From NCBI GenBank assembly GCA_022829145.1, contig CM040762.1, positions 23,616,436 through 23,680,435 on the forward strand: 64,000 bases of DNA, read 5' to 3'. A model generated the notes under the pieces. That model saw only the letters and a list, made by a program, of their open reading frames with translations, was not told where the DNA came from and did no database searches. This document shows, in pieces, positions 31,350 through 44,750 of the stretch (positions are counted from its first letter, which is position 1; each line of letters starts with the position of its first letter). Origin of the DNA: Albula goreensis. Its lineage: Eukaryota > Chordata > Actinopteri > Albuliformes > Albulidae. A program made the translations under genes and the position numbers.

Positions 31350-31870
31350 ACCTACTCCTGCAAGCTAGCTGGCTTTTGAATTGACTACAGCTAGCTAAGT
31401 TGTAGTTAAGAAAAGAAAGCTTAAATAGCCAAATTGTGGACATAGCTAGGTTAATCTGCTTGTTGCACCCCTGTGCTTACATCGGTGAATTTTTTTGAAG
31501 CAAACAACGACTAGCTAAAACCGGTTTTTAGGTCGTTTAAGAAAGCAAGTCAGCTAATTATTAACCTTTACAGCCAAAGCAAACTTCTCCTAACGTTGCC
31601 TATCTGATATTGAAAATTACACATCCATCTCGCATAGCTAGCTAGGATAGCTATCGCTAGCTACCTAGCCAATGTAACGCCGTTAGCCGGTACCCACTGA
31701 AATGTAATGCTACTGCTCGAAAGGAAACGTTTCACGAGTGATTTAATACATTTTTATCCACCATGAGCGAGCGAAATACTTCTGTTTGAGCATCTTTTTT
31801 GCTAGCTCATAGCACTGCCCTGTATTATCGCTACCGGTAGTTTACTTGAGCTAGCTAGTAAATCAATACA
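31350..31870. repeat. CTAGCTAG-rich region near the MED25 5' end
   Basis: Many copies of GCTAGCTA/TAGCTAGC, a self-complementary word, spread over ~520 bp between coding exon 1 and the predicted non-coding exon of MED25. A similar cluster is at 50,248-50,500. Confidence 0.7.
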
Positions 31871-32081
31871 GCACAATGCTTGTATTCACACCGCTTGTGT
31901 TACTGTGTTTTGCTAGTTTGCAATGGCCTTATTAGTTTAATACAATTTTAACTTAACTCCAGCGACTAGAACAGCTATTCAGTTATTATAGAGATTCCTA
32001 TATTTGAATAAAAATATCACTGGAATAGACTATCCAGTACAAATTGAACATGCTAAATAGCATGCTATGGTAACTACTTAC

Positions 32082-32300
32082 CCGGCAGTATCTAAATTAT
32101 GGCGACGAAAAAAAGTATTGTATGTATTTGCTTGAAGTTTAAGCTTGCTTGTTTCGATCAGAAGGGTATTAGGTACACGTTTTCCAAGAATCTGTAGCCT
32201 TTTGTTTTTATTTTATATGAGATAATGAAGGCCGTGTAGACGTCTGTCCACTCAATCGGTGCTATCGCTGGGTAGGTTATCAACAGCTCTGGTCGGGACT
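32082..32300 (-). other. MED25: Possible non-coding first exon of MED25
   Basis: The MED25 start exon has an acceptor just upstream of its ATG (TCTGTTCTAG, AG at 31002-31003), so an upstream exon is expected. On the minus strand a perfect donor, GCCGG|GTAAGTAG, sits with GT at 32080-32081. The transcript start is not visible; 32,300 is only a guess for the upper limit. Confidence 0.35.
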
Positions 32301-34800
32301 CAGAAAACAAAGGCTTGCAAGTGGATAATCGAGCAACTGATAAGTGCGATTGTGTGCTTTTCGATGCTCCTTCGTTGAGTTGTTGGAAACTATAGATGAA
32401 AATTGTGTATTATATATCATCCCACCAAAAGGCTGATGCTCTCCTGATGAGTCATTACCATGGAATTGCGAATCATTATTGTTGTTCTGTTTTAAAGCAA
32501 CGATGAAAAATTAAGTATCTAGCGATAATGAAATTTGTCAGTGCAAAAATACTTGAAAAATCAATAGTGGTGCTCACCCAACCATTTTAAGAGCCTTTGA
32601 TGAGTAGAACCAAATCAAGCATTAATTTCTGCTATACATAAAATCATTTGGCTAAATGGTTTGATATGATTTTAATGTTTTAAATCATATTTACTACTGG
32701 CCATCTGAATTCCTTTACACAATACTATCAGAAGGAAGAACTGTGATTTATTTTCTAACTCATTATCATCATAAAAATAACAAATAATTTGTAACATGTT
32801 CTGAAATGAATCATTTACATTGAAAAGGGTTTACAGTAGAAAATTCAGCCTTCTATAACCAATGGTAAAAAACAAAACAAAACAATGCAATTTGATTAAA
32901 TGTACTTTTTTTGAAATTATTTTTAAAATTTTTTTTATTTTTGATTTTTAAACAATTACTATCCATCTAGTCATTTGTCTTTGGCATGGAGAAGAATTTC
33001 TTAAACGTCATGTCCTGCATCTTACAGTGGAGGAGAACGGAGGAAATAGAGCCACTTTTTACATTTCATAATCTTTCAGCACAGAAAATGTGAATTTATT
33101 TCTCTTTTGGGTTTAGGAAGGGAGAATAGAGAGGGAGAAAGACATTGCTGAAACTTGTCACTGAACCAGTCACAAACCAGAGCAGTCTAGTGGAAACTGA
33201 CATTTCCCTAAATGACAGTATAGAGTGGTTGTGCTGGCTCCCTGTCAATATACACCCTGTCAATATCTAGTCAATATACATATACATGATCTCACAGATC
33301 ACTGAAGGTCCGGATTACAGAGGCGACTGGAAAGTGGTTCAGAATCGCTCAATGCCCAGCTTCCCTCATTGACATCCCATAAATAAAGACATCGTCATCT
33401 AGAGTTGCATGTATCTCATCAGCAACATCTCTGCCCTTGTGCATCCAATCCCTCCTCCTCCTCCTCCTCCTCCTCCTCTCATGTGTCCTCTTCATCTATC
33501 GTCAGGTCTTTCTGGACCTAAAACATGTGAACTGACCCATGGCCCTTTTATCTGTCCATCCTGTGGTTCTGAGTGGTGTGTGAACGATTTTGACTCTTAG
33601 TGTTTCCATATATGGAAACTGTGTGTTAATTGGGTCTGAGCTGTGATGACTAGAGTTAATGATATTGAATTCTAGCACTTTCTAAATGAGCGCATTGTGT
33701 TGCCAGTGATAAATAAAGGGATTTGTGTGTAGAGTTTTTCACAAAAAGTTCAACAAACTGGATCACATGTAAAAACGGGAATAGTGTTTGAAGTTTGGGA
33801 AATCGGGCCTGTCTTTTAGGAAATGGCCTTATGGTTTGGGATGGTTTGTTAATAGGCCCAGGAAAAGTGGATAAGGGTTTGAGAGAAACTGTAATAATTT
33901 GAGGATTACCGTTCCTTAGTGCCACATTAGCATCGTTGTTATCAGTGCCTCCATTTGAAGCCCAAACCTCCAGTCAAAGGTAGTGAATCAAAATATATGA
34001 ATTTGTCAGAAGAAATGAATGGCTATTTAATAGGGGTCAGCCTAGTTAGAGTAGATTTACCCTTCTATCTTGCTGTAAATCAAATGAATTGGTCTTCTGA
34101 TTCACGCTCACATTCATTTAAACAGTACGGACAGTAGAACAGGTAATAACGCACTTTCCTTAACATAGGTCATTTTCATTTACATACTTATTTACATATA
34201 CACTTATCTTTTGATTTGTATCTCTCCCTTTATGGTATAAACACTTAAAACATGATTCAACAGTTTTATTGCTATTTCCTTTGTGCTGGTCGACATCAAT
34301 TAATTGCACTTATGCAGAAAGGTTACCTCAATTTATGAGTCTAAAATAAACAACATTTTATCATCATTTGCTAATTAGCACTTCCATTAATTATTTTAAT
34401 TAGCTTATAACAGTTACACTAATGTGTCTTTGTCTCCCTGTGGATTTGGGAATCTGTTGTGGATTTGTCCTTGCTTTTCGTGTACTTGGGTGAATTTGTG
34501 TAACTTCAGCCTGTCAAAAGATCAGTAGATCTCAATTTGCTGCAGATGCTTCATTAGCCTAAAGGTCTCAAGTTACACCATACACATGCATATCCTAAGG
34601 TCATATATCTGTTCTGTTCTTTGTTGAACAAAATTATGATTCTTTTCCCTTTTTCCTTTCTCTCCCTGACCTTTAACGATTGTTCAGATTAGAAACAAAT
34701 TAAGATATCATAAATAACCTTGATGTTACTTTGGACAAGGACTTGTCTAGGACCATATTGCTTCTGTTTCCCAATCATGTCCTTATAATAGCCACAAAAT
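32301..34800. other. Intergenic, no gene recognised
   Basis: AT-rich sequence upstream of MED25. A (CTC)n run occupies 33,451-33,478. No coding segment with homology or splice support. Confidence 0.5.
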
Positions 34801-35235
34801 ATGTCCGTTTCTCTCCTCACATGCTTCCCAGCTCATTGTCCAGGCCCTGACTGGACTACTGCAGCTTGGTCCTGGCTGGTCTCCAGGCATCTGCCATCAA
34901 GCCAAACCACACAGAACGCTGCTTCTCGACCAGTGTATATTGAGCCAAAACACTCTCATGGCGCACCTCTCCTTATCTCCCTCCACTGACTTCCTATAGC
35001 TGTCAGGATAAATTTCGAAGCCCTGGTCCTTGCCTATAAGACAGCAAGAGAGAACTGTATCCTCCTACCTGCACTCCATCATCAAACCTTACACACCTGC
35101 ATGACCCCTGCATTCCAGGTCCTCTGGTTGCCTAGCACTTCCTTCCCAAAAAGGCTACCTCCTCTTGGTCGCGCCTCTTTTCCAGTCTGACCCCAAGCTA
35201 GTGGAATGAACTCACTGTCAGGAAGAGCCTGAGAA
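34801..35235 (+). mobile_element. Degraded LINE (L2/CR1-like) ORF2 tail
   Basis: Split over shifted frames, the translation resembles the last part of fish L2/CR1-type reverse transcriptase ORFs: a segment APLLISLH, then LPIAVRINFEALVLAYKTA, like the LHWLPV...RI.FK.L.L.YKA block of those elements. Stops and frameshifts show it is dead. The flanking element is not recognisable. Confidence 0.65.
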
Positions 35236-36585
35236 ATTTGATTTCGACAGTGTTGTCATTTCTCACGGAAACCACCAGAGGGTGCTAAGATATAATCTTT
35301 TCAATGTCATGATGAAGCCTGCTGATGGAGCAAATTTACAACCCAGAAAGTGTCTGTCATGCACCACTTTTAGTTCCTTTACCCCTCATTTTCTGTTTGG
35401 GATCTGCAGGCAACAGAGCCTCTTTCACAGCTCAAAAAACCTAATTTAATCAGCTTCATACTTCATGTCTTTTTGTCATGATTTAATGAATAATCATTTT
35501 AAACATAATTTATCATGTTTGTTTCATGATAACTGCTAATAAGCATGATGTTGAGTCGATGACGTTTCGAATGTCCTGAACAGAAAATTACCCACAGGTT
35601 CTATCTGTGGTCTCAGAGATAGAGATAGGTCCCAGCTATAAAACATGGTTAAACGCAATGGATTTTCTGCCACATGCCACCAGATTGTTACTTTGCAAGC
35701 ATTGAAATCCAGTCTTTTCCCATTAAAAGAACCCTAGTTCTTATGGGGCTGTATCTCATGGTCCAGGAGAAACTGGCTTAAAAGCCATCTCACCATGCCT
35801 ACTCCTGGGAAACCTTTTATATGCCTGCTAAGTTGGGATGGAGATTTCAATCAAAATTCTATCAAAATGGCTCCAGGCCCCATCAGATATAATGGATAGC
35901 TTTTAGATAGCTTCTGAAATGTTTCCTTGAAGCACCATATAGAGAGAAGGGAGTGCCTTCCCATAGCACATCCAGGTGTATCTAGTGTGAGGGAGACTCA
36001 AAGTCTGACAGACCAGCAGCTGGGAAATGTGGTAGGTGCCAGGTGTTCTCATAAAGGAATGACAATAAGACCCATATAACATGTGTGATAAGCTGTAAGT
36101 GCTGTAAGTGTCATGTAAAGCACACAAACACAAACCCTCTTCATGTCTTATATGAAGAAGGACCTAACCTCATTGTTACCTCCATCCCTCCAGAATTCTT
36201 GCATCTCGCTATGGGGTGTTGTGGAGTCTTTTGGCAGGGTTTGGGGGAACAGGGGTCTGCATCTGGCAGTCCTGTTAGCCTGGGGGTGTTCATGTATCGT
36301 AAATTTGAACATAGTTCGTCTTAGGGTCTTCTAGGGCCAAGTCCTTTTTGGTCGTGTTTCGTGCCATGATTCAAAGGAACACTGGTCCATGTCTGGGAAT
36401 CCTGTCGGCCTGGAGTGTTCTCACGACAGCAAAATTTTCACTTCTATACCGGTACCAGGTTTAGTATCACAATACGGTACTAAAACGATAATCGATACTG
36501 GAACAATACTGATTTCATATACGATAACTAACACTACTGAAAATACCTTGTCCATCACGTTTTGAATTCTCTGTTTATTAGCAGA
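35236..36585. other. Intergenic, no gene recognised
   Basis: No coding segment supported. A CTCF-core-like word, CCACCAGAGGGTG, is at 35272-35284. Confidence 0.5.
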
Positions 36586-36800
36586 GCCATAGGGACGTTC
36601 ACGGCAGCTATGTACGGGAGTCATAGTGATATTTATGGCAGCTATGTGCGGGAGTCATAGGATATTTATGGCAGCTGTGTGCAGGAGTCATAGTGATATT
36701 TATGGTAGCTGAGTGCAGGAGTCAAAGTGATATTTATGGCGGCTGTGTGTAGGAGCCATAGGGATGTTTATAGCTGTGTGTAGGAGCCATAGGGATATTA
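36586..36800. repeat. ~34-bp minisatellite
   Basis: About six imperfect units with GGCAGCTGTGTGCAGGAGTC-like sequence followed by ATAGTGATATTTAT. Later units are shorter. Confidence 0.85.
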
Positions 36801-37484
36801 CACAAGTTTTACACTCCATGAATTTGGTTGGTCACTGCTGTTTGATTTTGCTTTTGAACACTTCATTCTATACAAACGGTTTTGCATCAATGATGAAGTG
36901 AGAAATTAATAAAAATAACGGTTCCCCGAATTCAGCCGTTTCTAGTCATTAATGCTCAAAATTTCTTTCCATTTCTAAGTTAAGGTCTGCTCCTTGTCGT
37001 GCTTGAAAAGCCTTTTGCCTTTTTTCGGTCACTGATTCAGGGTATTCACAAGCGGGGGGAGCGTTTGTTCCCTCTCAGGCTGTGTCTGGGTGCACGGCAA
37101 GCACCCATAAAAGAAGAGAGCCGGGTAAATAACCATAAAATGCATGCTCCTCTCTCAACAAGATGTCCTCTCTATCAGCATCATAGTACTTTCAGCTGTA
37201 GTCTATAAATCAATCAATATGACACGTAACCTCTGTAGCAGGGAAAGTTGTTGCTTCCCAGACCTCTGGGGGAGAGAGATATCTCCTGTGCACAGTCTAG
37301 CTAACTGGCTATTTTACCTGTTTTCACAGAGCCGAGAGAGGATATTTCCTCTCCCGAGCCAGCCAGCTAATACAAGCCTGTTCAGTTTTGTTTAAAATGG
37401 CACCATTCTGGTTTGTTTTGTTTGTTGTGTATCGTGGCAGAACTTTACAGTTCAGAGTTGTCCTTCTGTTTGTCATTTTTGGTT

Positions 37485-37703
37485 ATTAGCTGGGACAAGC
37501 AGCTCTACAGCTCCCTCTGCCGGTTGGTCAGTCAGTCCACAAAATTTCCCCACCCTTTGGCTGCCACAGGCCTCGCCCTAGGAGGCTGGAATTTGGCATG
37601 GAGGCCAAATGTGTGTGTATGAAGGTGTGTGTTTCTGTTCATGCCAATTGGCTAAAAGGGGGTGTGGCAGTGGGAGTGGTCGCAGCTATTGCAAATTTGC
37701 TTG
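37485..37703 (+). repeat. Unclassified interspersed repeat, copy A
   Basis: One of three same-orientation copies (also 38,619 and 62,518). Shared landmarks are CTTTGGCNGCCACAG, GAATTTGGCATGGAGG, TGTGTTTCTGTTCATGCCA and GCAGCTATTG. No coding capacity or known family recognised. Confidence 0.85.
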
Positions 37704-38618
37704 TTTTAATGAAGAAGGCTATATGCCCTATTCCCCCTAAAAACTGCCCCACCTTGCCTGACATTCCCCTTATGGTACTACATCTCTTAGAAATAAATCA
37801 TTTGCCACAGCACACAATACAAAGGTAAGCATGAGTTATCAGGCAGCTAACAGGCCTGATTACAGTCCCTTATGTAAGTAAAGAACACAAACTGTTTCAA
37901 TTAACACCCATCTGTTTTTTACACAATGAGGAATTAAGAGAGTGAACACTTTCAAACTGTAAGAATCTGACTAAAATAAAAATAACAGCTTCAGGATTTG
38001 CGATTAAGGTTGGAATGAAAACCACAAACATGGGGGTACTCCAGGATCACTGGAGCAGAGGACCCCAACATCCAGTCGTAGCCATAAAATAGACAGTGGA
38101 TATTTTTAGATACCTTACAGATTCCTTTCTTTCCTTTGAAAAAAAAAAACCAACAGAGGTATAAAATGATCTCTATTCCTACACTGATTTCACTCTTACT
38201 ATCACAGTGTTCCTGTTTGAGCGAGGAGGAATCGCATGTTTTTATTTCAGTACCATCCATGGGTAAGTGTTAGTATTTCCTCTTACCTTCACTGCAGGCA
38301 TGCTAAGGCTAATGAGCCAAGGTGACACAATCAAAGTCAGAGAATACCGCAAAGTCAAAATGTGCCAGAATTTTCTCATAATATACAGAGATTTTTTTCA
38401 CACAGACAAACTGGAGTGAGTAAAACCTGGATCTCTCTGCTTCACAAGAATATGCATCTAGCTCACAAAGCATTTGGAAGGAAATGGCATGTTAAGAGTA
38501 CAATATATGTTTTCTCCACAATATTTGATTGTATAAAGTTGTAACCAAGAGTTTGTGCTACCTTTTTCTGTACAGCTGCCAGTACCTGTCTCCAGCTCCC
38601 TTTGCCTCTGGTGTAGTT

Positions 38619-38858
38619 TTAGCTGTAACCAGCAGCTCTATAGTTCGCTCTGTCAGTTGGTTGGTTGGTCGGTCAGTCAGTCAGTCCACAAAAATTTACT
38701 CACCCTTTGGCGGCCACAGTTTTCGCCCTAGGTGGCTGAAATTTGGCATGGAGGTCAAGTGTGTGTGTATGTGTGTGTGTGTGAAGGTGTGTTTCTGTTC
38801 ATGCCAATTGGCTAAAAAGGGTGTGGCCTGGTCGCAGCTATTGCAAATTCACACTTGT
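38619..38858 (+). repeat. Unclassified interspersed repeat, copy B
   Basis: Second copy of the repeat at 37,485, about 1.1 kb away. It has an extra GGTTGGTTGGTCGGTCAGTC-type expansion near its start and a longer GT stretch. Confidence 0.85.
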
Positions 38859-41797
38859 TGAAAGACTGGAATATCTTACGCAGGTCTGTGACCAGTCCTC
38901 CATCTATACAAGTGATAGGTATGGGTTATGGCTTGAGCATCGCTGTTTTAACATGACTTGATCTTTAACACGCTCTTGGCTTTACTTATTTAGAGTTGGC
39001 ATGGGTGTTTTCTCTCAATATAACATTTGAATTCAACATTCAAATGAAAATGATAAAAACACCCATTTATATTTGCATTACACACCCCATCCAATCATTA
39101 GAATGTTGACACAACATGTTTGAACACATAAACAAATAAATAACATATGAACATCTGATATTATAAAGGCCAAAATGAATAACATCTGTAGGACGGAATC
39201 TTTGTATTCTGATATGAATTTTAAAAAGATGGCTTCATTTAGATTTTTCGTAAAATAATGTGTTTATTTCTCCCACTCCTTTTAACAAAGTAGTGAGAAT
39301 GAGGAAAATTATGTACTACAGTAAGTTCATGAATGTTAACTATAATGTTGTTTATGTATATCGCACAAAAGCGTAATGTGGTGAAGGAGAGCTCTCTATC
39401 AGAAATCTAAGAGCCATTGAAATCTTTCGTATTTAGGCATATGGTCATAGCTTTAAACTTGACCTTGTAAATTAAACTTGACCTTGTAAACGTAAAGCTT
39501 GCGAGTCAACATTTGGTCTCTAATTGCATTTAATTAGACAACTGCACAACCTCCTCTTCTATTTGAATTGTGAGTCATCACTCAATGGACTAATGGAATA
39601 TTTTAAGCCAGTCTGGTATGAATGCTTCGCAAGTTGTTATTTAAAGTCTGTGTGTGTGTGTGTGTGTGTGTGCGCGCAGTGGGGAGGGCGACAAGGGGAT
39701 AGGGCTGAACTAAACTGTTATTTCGGCACAAAATCAGCTCTGTTTGTCTTTGCTCGTCTCGGTGTGGCGTCAGCTGGAAAGACAGAGGATTTCATTACCC
39801 CGTTTCATCTCTCTCTCAGCCCGAGCGTGCTCGGGTATGGGCACCGAGACAGACATCTGTTCCCAGACACGGCGTAGCCAGATGAGAGGGGGACTCTGAA
39901 ACTAAGCCATGGGGGAAATACATGCGCATTTTTTATTAGAAACCGTTCGAGGAACGCTTCAGTCGAGAAAACGGTGCCGTTAAAGTTTTCAATTAGCCTA
40001 ACTGCAGAGCAGGCCTGATGGAGCAGGCAGCCAGCGGCCCCTTTGCGCTGGGGAACAGGGGACCGACTTGCTGTTCGCATGCCTGTCGGCGCTGGCTGTT
40101 AACTCAGTAGGGTCCCCATGAGTGCTGTCACTCATTGGATCATGTGACGCCCCCACTCTCCCTAGGAGAGGCAATAATCCCTATGGACGGAGGAAGGATC
40201 AAACTCATCGTGCTAGCATACCTCTCTATAAGCGCAGTAGGTGGTATGTGTACTTTACCACACTGATGCGCTAAAACCCGTAGCACCTGAATTTCACATC
40301 ACTGCTGACAGAGATTAGCTAATGAGAGAATTCACAGCACCTGCAATGCTTCCTAAAAAAGCATTTCAGCTGAACGAGGTACCGGACAGCTCCATATGGT
40401 GTTTTGGTGTCTTTTGTACCAGTTTATTTTTGGAGCCCATTCCTTTTTCCCCCCACCCTCACTCTGTCTTCTCCAAGCCTCATTACCTTCTCCTTCACTA
40501 TCTGTCTCAGTCTAATGATCACATATAATTGGCAGTAACAAAATTGTTGCCTGTTAGCTTGGTTTATACATATATAATATGATGCTTCTTTCATTTGTTT
40601 TGTAGGCAAAGTAATTAAATCTGCCAACTCACCGCCCAGTTAGGTCAAACCACAGAAATTGATAATTGAGGTTTGTGACACCCTGTGGGGTTGGATGAGA
40701 TGGGTGGATTCCTCTCTAGGATTTAAAACAAAAACAAAGGTTAGACTCACCAGGGTTAAACAAACTAAGCATGGCTGCTTGAGGGAGTATACGATTCAAA
40801 GTCTCTTTCCCTCTTCCAAAAAAACACAACCTGACATCCTCCCCAGCACCGTAGCGTTGGGTGGCAAGGACCAGGTTGTCTTTAGAACCCTGGGGTTGGT
40901 CGCTCTCACACCGAGTCAGAAAAGGACTCATAAGAGAGCGGGTAGCTGTGGCTCTTTGTACACGACAGCAGTTCCCCGAAATGTGGGGCTTTATTCTGCC
41001 TCGGGCTCTGATGAAGAGCGGTTGCAGCTGTGATGCTGAAATTCCTCATGCTGGGGTGATTGTCTAATTGACGGCCGCTCTCCGAGGTCCTGAAGCCAGA
41101 CCTGTGCCGCTGTCCAGGGCCCTGCGGTGCTGAAGGCTGCTGGCTAAATTCCAATTATGTGGGGCGAGCCCGGCAGGGGCAAGCCCATGCCCCGTCCCAT
41201 GGCACAGGTTTTAAAGGCACATTATGACATAATATAAAGAGATTCCTGAAAAACAAAGCGATTTATAACACTATAAAAGGGTTAATAAGACACTGAGGCT
41301 GCACCGATCCACAGCCAGAGCCTTGTTTGCTAAATGGTACGTTTTGGGAGCTTTTTGTGGGATTTTTCATTTTAACAGATGGAGTTCTAAAGAGCTTGGC
41401 TGTGTGGAAATGTAGCTACCCATGCTAAAACAGACCCTCCATCATAGTTAGCGGTGAGGAATAATGCAGGGACTCATTACACCATATTGCTTTCTTCCAC
41501 TGTTCAGAACGCCAGGTTACTCGCTGTTGGATCCTGGCCCTGGTTAAAGGTGGTTTCCAGATGGCTATCGCTCCATAACCTTAAATCAGCTTGTGAAGCT
41601 CACAGCATATAGTATTTGTTAATCTGCGATCATTGGGCTGTTCTTAGCTGGTTATTTGCAACCATCTTGTTCAGTGTGCATCTATACCTGTCGGTGAGTT
41701 TTGATTTGCGATCACAGCTCCTCTTTGATGATGTAGTTTTCCTTGTCCGGCATATCCCGTCTGTATTTTGACATTATTCCCCTTTACATAATTCCCC

Positions 41798-41800
<3 letters not shown>
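38859..41800. other. Intergenic, no gene recognised
   Basis: A (GT)n run lies at 39,650-39,672. The open frames at 39,524-40,080 and 40,659-41,154 overlap in both orientations and show no family resemblance. The mixed-composition blocks near 39,800-40,080 and 40,860-41,170 could be regulatory. Confidence 0.5.

Positions 41801-41860
<60 letters not shown>
41801..41860. repeat. (AT)n microsatellite
   Basis: About 28 AT dinucleotides, interrupted once near the end. Confidence 0.97.
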
Positions 41861-41861
<1 letters not shown>

Positions 41862-43570
41862 TCCCCTTTATATATGTTTCACAGTTGATATGGTGACTGG
41901 TGCAGCAGTAATTTGGTACCAACGATTTGACCTGTTAGATCTCTCATGATGCTTCAGAAACTAAAATATTTTTTTTAATTTAAACTTATACAGCAGAAAC
42001 AATTTGGTATTTAGAATTGACCTTAACACAATGTGCCGACTTCTTTTTGAATTGCATTTGAAAGAATTCCATTTAAAAAGAGTCCTTTTCACCTTGCCGT
42101 TTCCACCCTATGACTAACACCCTGAACAATTTCAGCTTCAGAAATGTATCATATTCACACAGTAATTTGAACAGCCTCTATCTGTGTCCATTAAAGTTGG
42201 TTCACATACTGACAAGAATAATATCACTGGAAACCACAAGATATAGATTCCCCCATGGGCCATTTTACATCGGTTTTTAATTTTTCATGAACCAATTACA
42301 TTATTATTATGCAGAGTATTTTAGCATTAGCATTTATATGAAGGAAAATATAACAATATCGTCTAGCCATGTTTTGTACTCTCCAGTTGTTCTTGTAAAA
42401 AATCAACAAGAAGTCTTATTTGGAGTGCAGTAATTTAACAAGATTGTTTAGGTCTGAATGGCATACTGACTGTTATTTTTCAGCTTTCTTTCTTAAACAA
42501 ACCCTCTTCAGTAAAGTAAATAAACACAGCTTTTTAAATTTTGTGGAGGGACTTTAAGAATGTAATTCTTTTATATGGTCTTGTTGACTGCTGCTCTGTT
42601 AGCCAAGAAACATCATGCAATGTTTCTGAGAATGGTAACCTTTTTCCAAGTTGCTAATTATCTTGAGTAATACCTTCATGGTCTATGAAACTATTCTTTG
42701 TTTTGATTAATAAAGCTTTACAAAATGTAAATGCCTTTGTCATTATTTTTCAGTATATTAATATTCATGTTAAAAAAAATGTCAATTGCATCGTTGGTTA
42801 TAGAACAAAGTGCAGTAAAGCTGGCTTCATATTCAATATTTGCTAAAAAAAAATGTTGAATAAACGATATCGCCAAAAAGTAGCACACAGCTATGCATAA
42901 GTTGTGATATTCTTGTGATATGATTTTTTTAAACAACTGATTAAGAGTAATGGTTATCAAGAAAAATGTTTCAAAATGCAATACCATTTAAGAATATTAA
43001 TTAAATTATTAACAATAAAAGATGTACATTTCTTTACAGCTTCTGGTTTCCCAGCAAGTCCTTCAATTATTAATTTTTTTCAAGTTATTCTTAAAACGGA
43101 CAAGCCAAACAGGCAATATATATTGATCTTTGATATATATGGAATGGACATTTATATATAAAATGAACATTGATATATATAGAATGGACATTGATATACA
43201 TTAAATGAACTTATATGCAGGCTGAGATTGCAGTTGGTTTGTATAATGTTTTCTTAAAAATGTGTTCGGCTCCCGTGTTCTGTTAAAAATAGAACTCACT
43301 TCATCGACTCTGTCAAATGACAGCTGTGGCTGTGCGTTAGCAGCAGTAATGCAGCTTGTTCAAGCGCTGGCCAGGGTTTCTGTGAATCCTTCAGTTCTCA
43401 ACATACTGAAAGATGAAGTCACTTTCTGTCCACTCACACGGCGTCCTGCAGTGTAGGACCACAATTGTGCCTCAATGTTTAATGTACGGTATATATATAT
43501 CAAATGTTTTTCATTCAATATCAATTCTGTTCTCGATGTATGTACATCAGTCATCCAATACATATTTTTG
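41861..43570. other. Intergenic AT-rich stretch
   Basis: No gene recognised. Around 43,115-43,210 a short TGATATATATGGAATGGACA-type sequence repeats three to four times. Confidence 0.5.
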
Positions 43571-43572
43571 TA

Positions 43573-44750
43573 CTCTCACCAAGCACTTTATTGGGAGCAC
43601 TTGTACAACTACTATTCATACAATTATCTAATCAGCCAATCGTGTGGCAGCAGTGCAGTGCATAAAATCATGCAGATACAGGCCAGCAGCTTCAGGTAAG
43701 GTTCAAATGAACCAACAGAATGCGGAAAAAATGTGATCTCAGTGATTTCAACCATGGCGTGATTGTTGGTGCCAGACGGGCTGGTTCGAGTATTTCTAGA
43801 ACTGCTAATCTCCTGGGATTTTCACACACGACAGTCTCTAGAGTTCATTCAGAATGGTGCGAAAAACAAAATAACCTCAGCAGTTCTGTGGACAGAAACG
43901 GCTTGTTGATGACAGAGGTCAACGGGGAACGGCCAGACCGGTTCGAGCTGACAGAAAGGCTGCGGTAACTCAGATAACCGCTCCGTGCAGTTGTGGCGAG
44001 CAGAAAAGCATCTCAGAACGCACAACACGTCGAACCTTGGGGCGGATGGGCTACAACAGCAGGAGACCACGTCAGGTTTCACTTCTGTCAGCCAAGAACA
44101 GAAAGCTGAGCCTGCAGTGGGCACGGGATCACCAGAATTGGACAGTCGAAGACTGGAAAAACGTTGCCTGGTATGATGAATCCCGATTTCTGCTGAGGCG
44201 CACAGATGGTAGGGTCAGAATTTGGCGCCAGCAGCATGAATCCATGGACCCAACCTGCCTTGTGTCAACAGTCCAGGTTGGTGGCGGTGGTGTAATGGCG
44301 TGGGGGATGTTTTCTTGGCACTCTTTGCGCCTGTTAACACCATTCACCGCTTGAATGCCACAGCCTGTTTGAGTATTGTTGCTGACCACGTGCATCCCTT
44401 CATGGCCACAATTTGCGTATCTTCTAATGGCTACTTCTAGCATGATAATGCACCATGTGGCAAAGCAAAATTCATCTCAAACTGGTTTCATGATAATGAC
44501 AGTGAGTTCAATGTTCTTCAGTGGCCTTCCCGGTCACCAGATATGAATCCAATAGAACACCTTTGGGATGTGATAGAATGGGAGATTTGTAGTACAAAAG
44601 TGCATCTGACAAATCCGCAGGAACTGTGTGACGCAGTCATGTCGACGTGGACCAGAATCTCAAAGGAATGCTTTCAACATCTCGTGGAATCCATGCCGCA
44701 AAGAATTGAAGCTGCTTTGAGAGCAAAGGGAGCGTATGTGGAGTATCAAG
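43573..44750 (+). pseudogene. Dead Tc1/mariner transposon, DD36E-like spacing
   Basis: A transposase relic lies in three frames. From 43,720 it reads DLSDFNHGVIVGARRAG, the helix-turn-helix DNA-binding region. From 44,037 it reads NWTVEDWKNVAWYDESRF with the first catalytic Asp at 44175. From 44,432 it reads HDNAPC (second Asp, 44444) and PDMNPIEHLWD (Glu, 44555). In the copy 36 residues separate the second Asp and Glu, which fits the DD36E group rather than classical DD34E. Two frame changes and an in-frame TAG (44438-44440) kill it. The left end begins near CACTTTATTGGGAGCAC; I see no matching right terminal repeat, so the 3' end seems lost. Confidence 0.92.
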
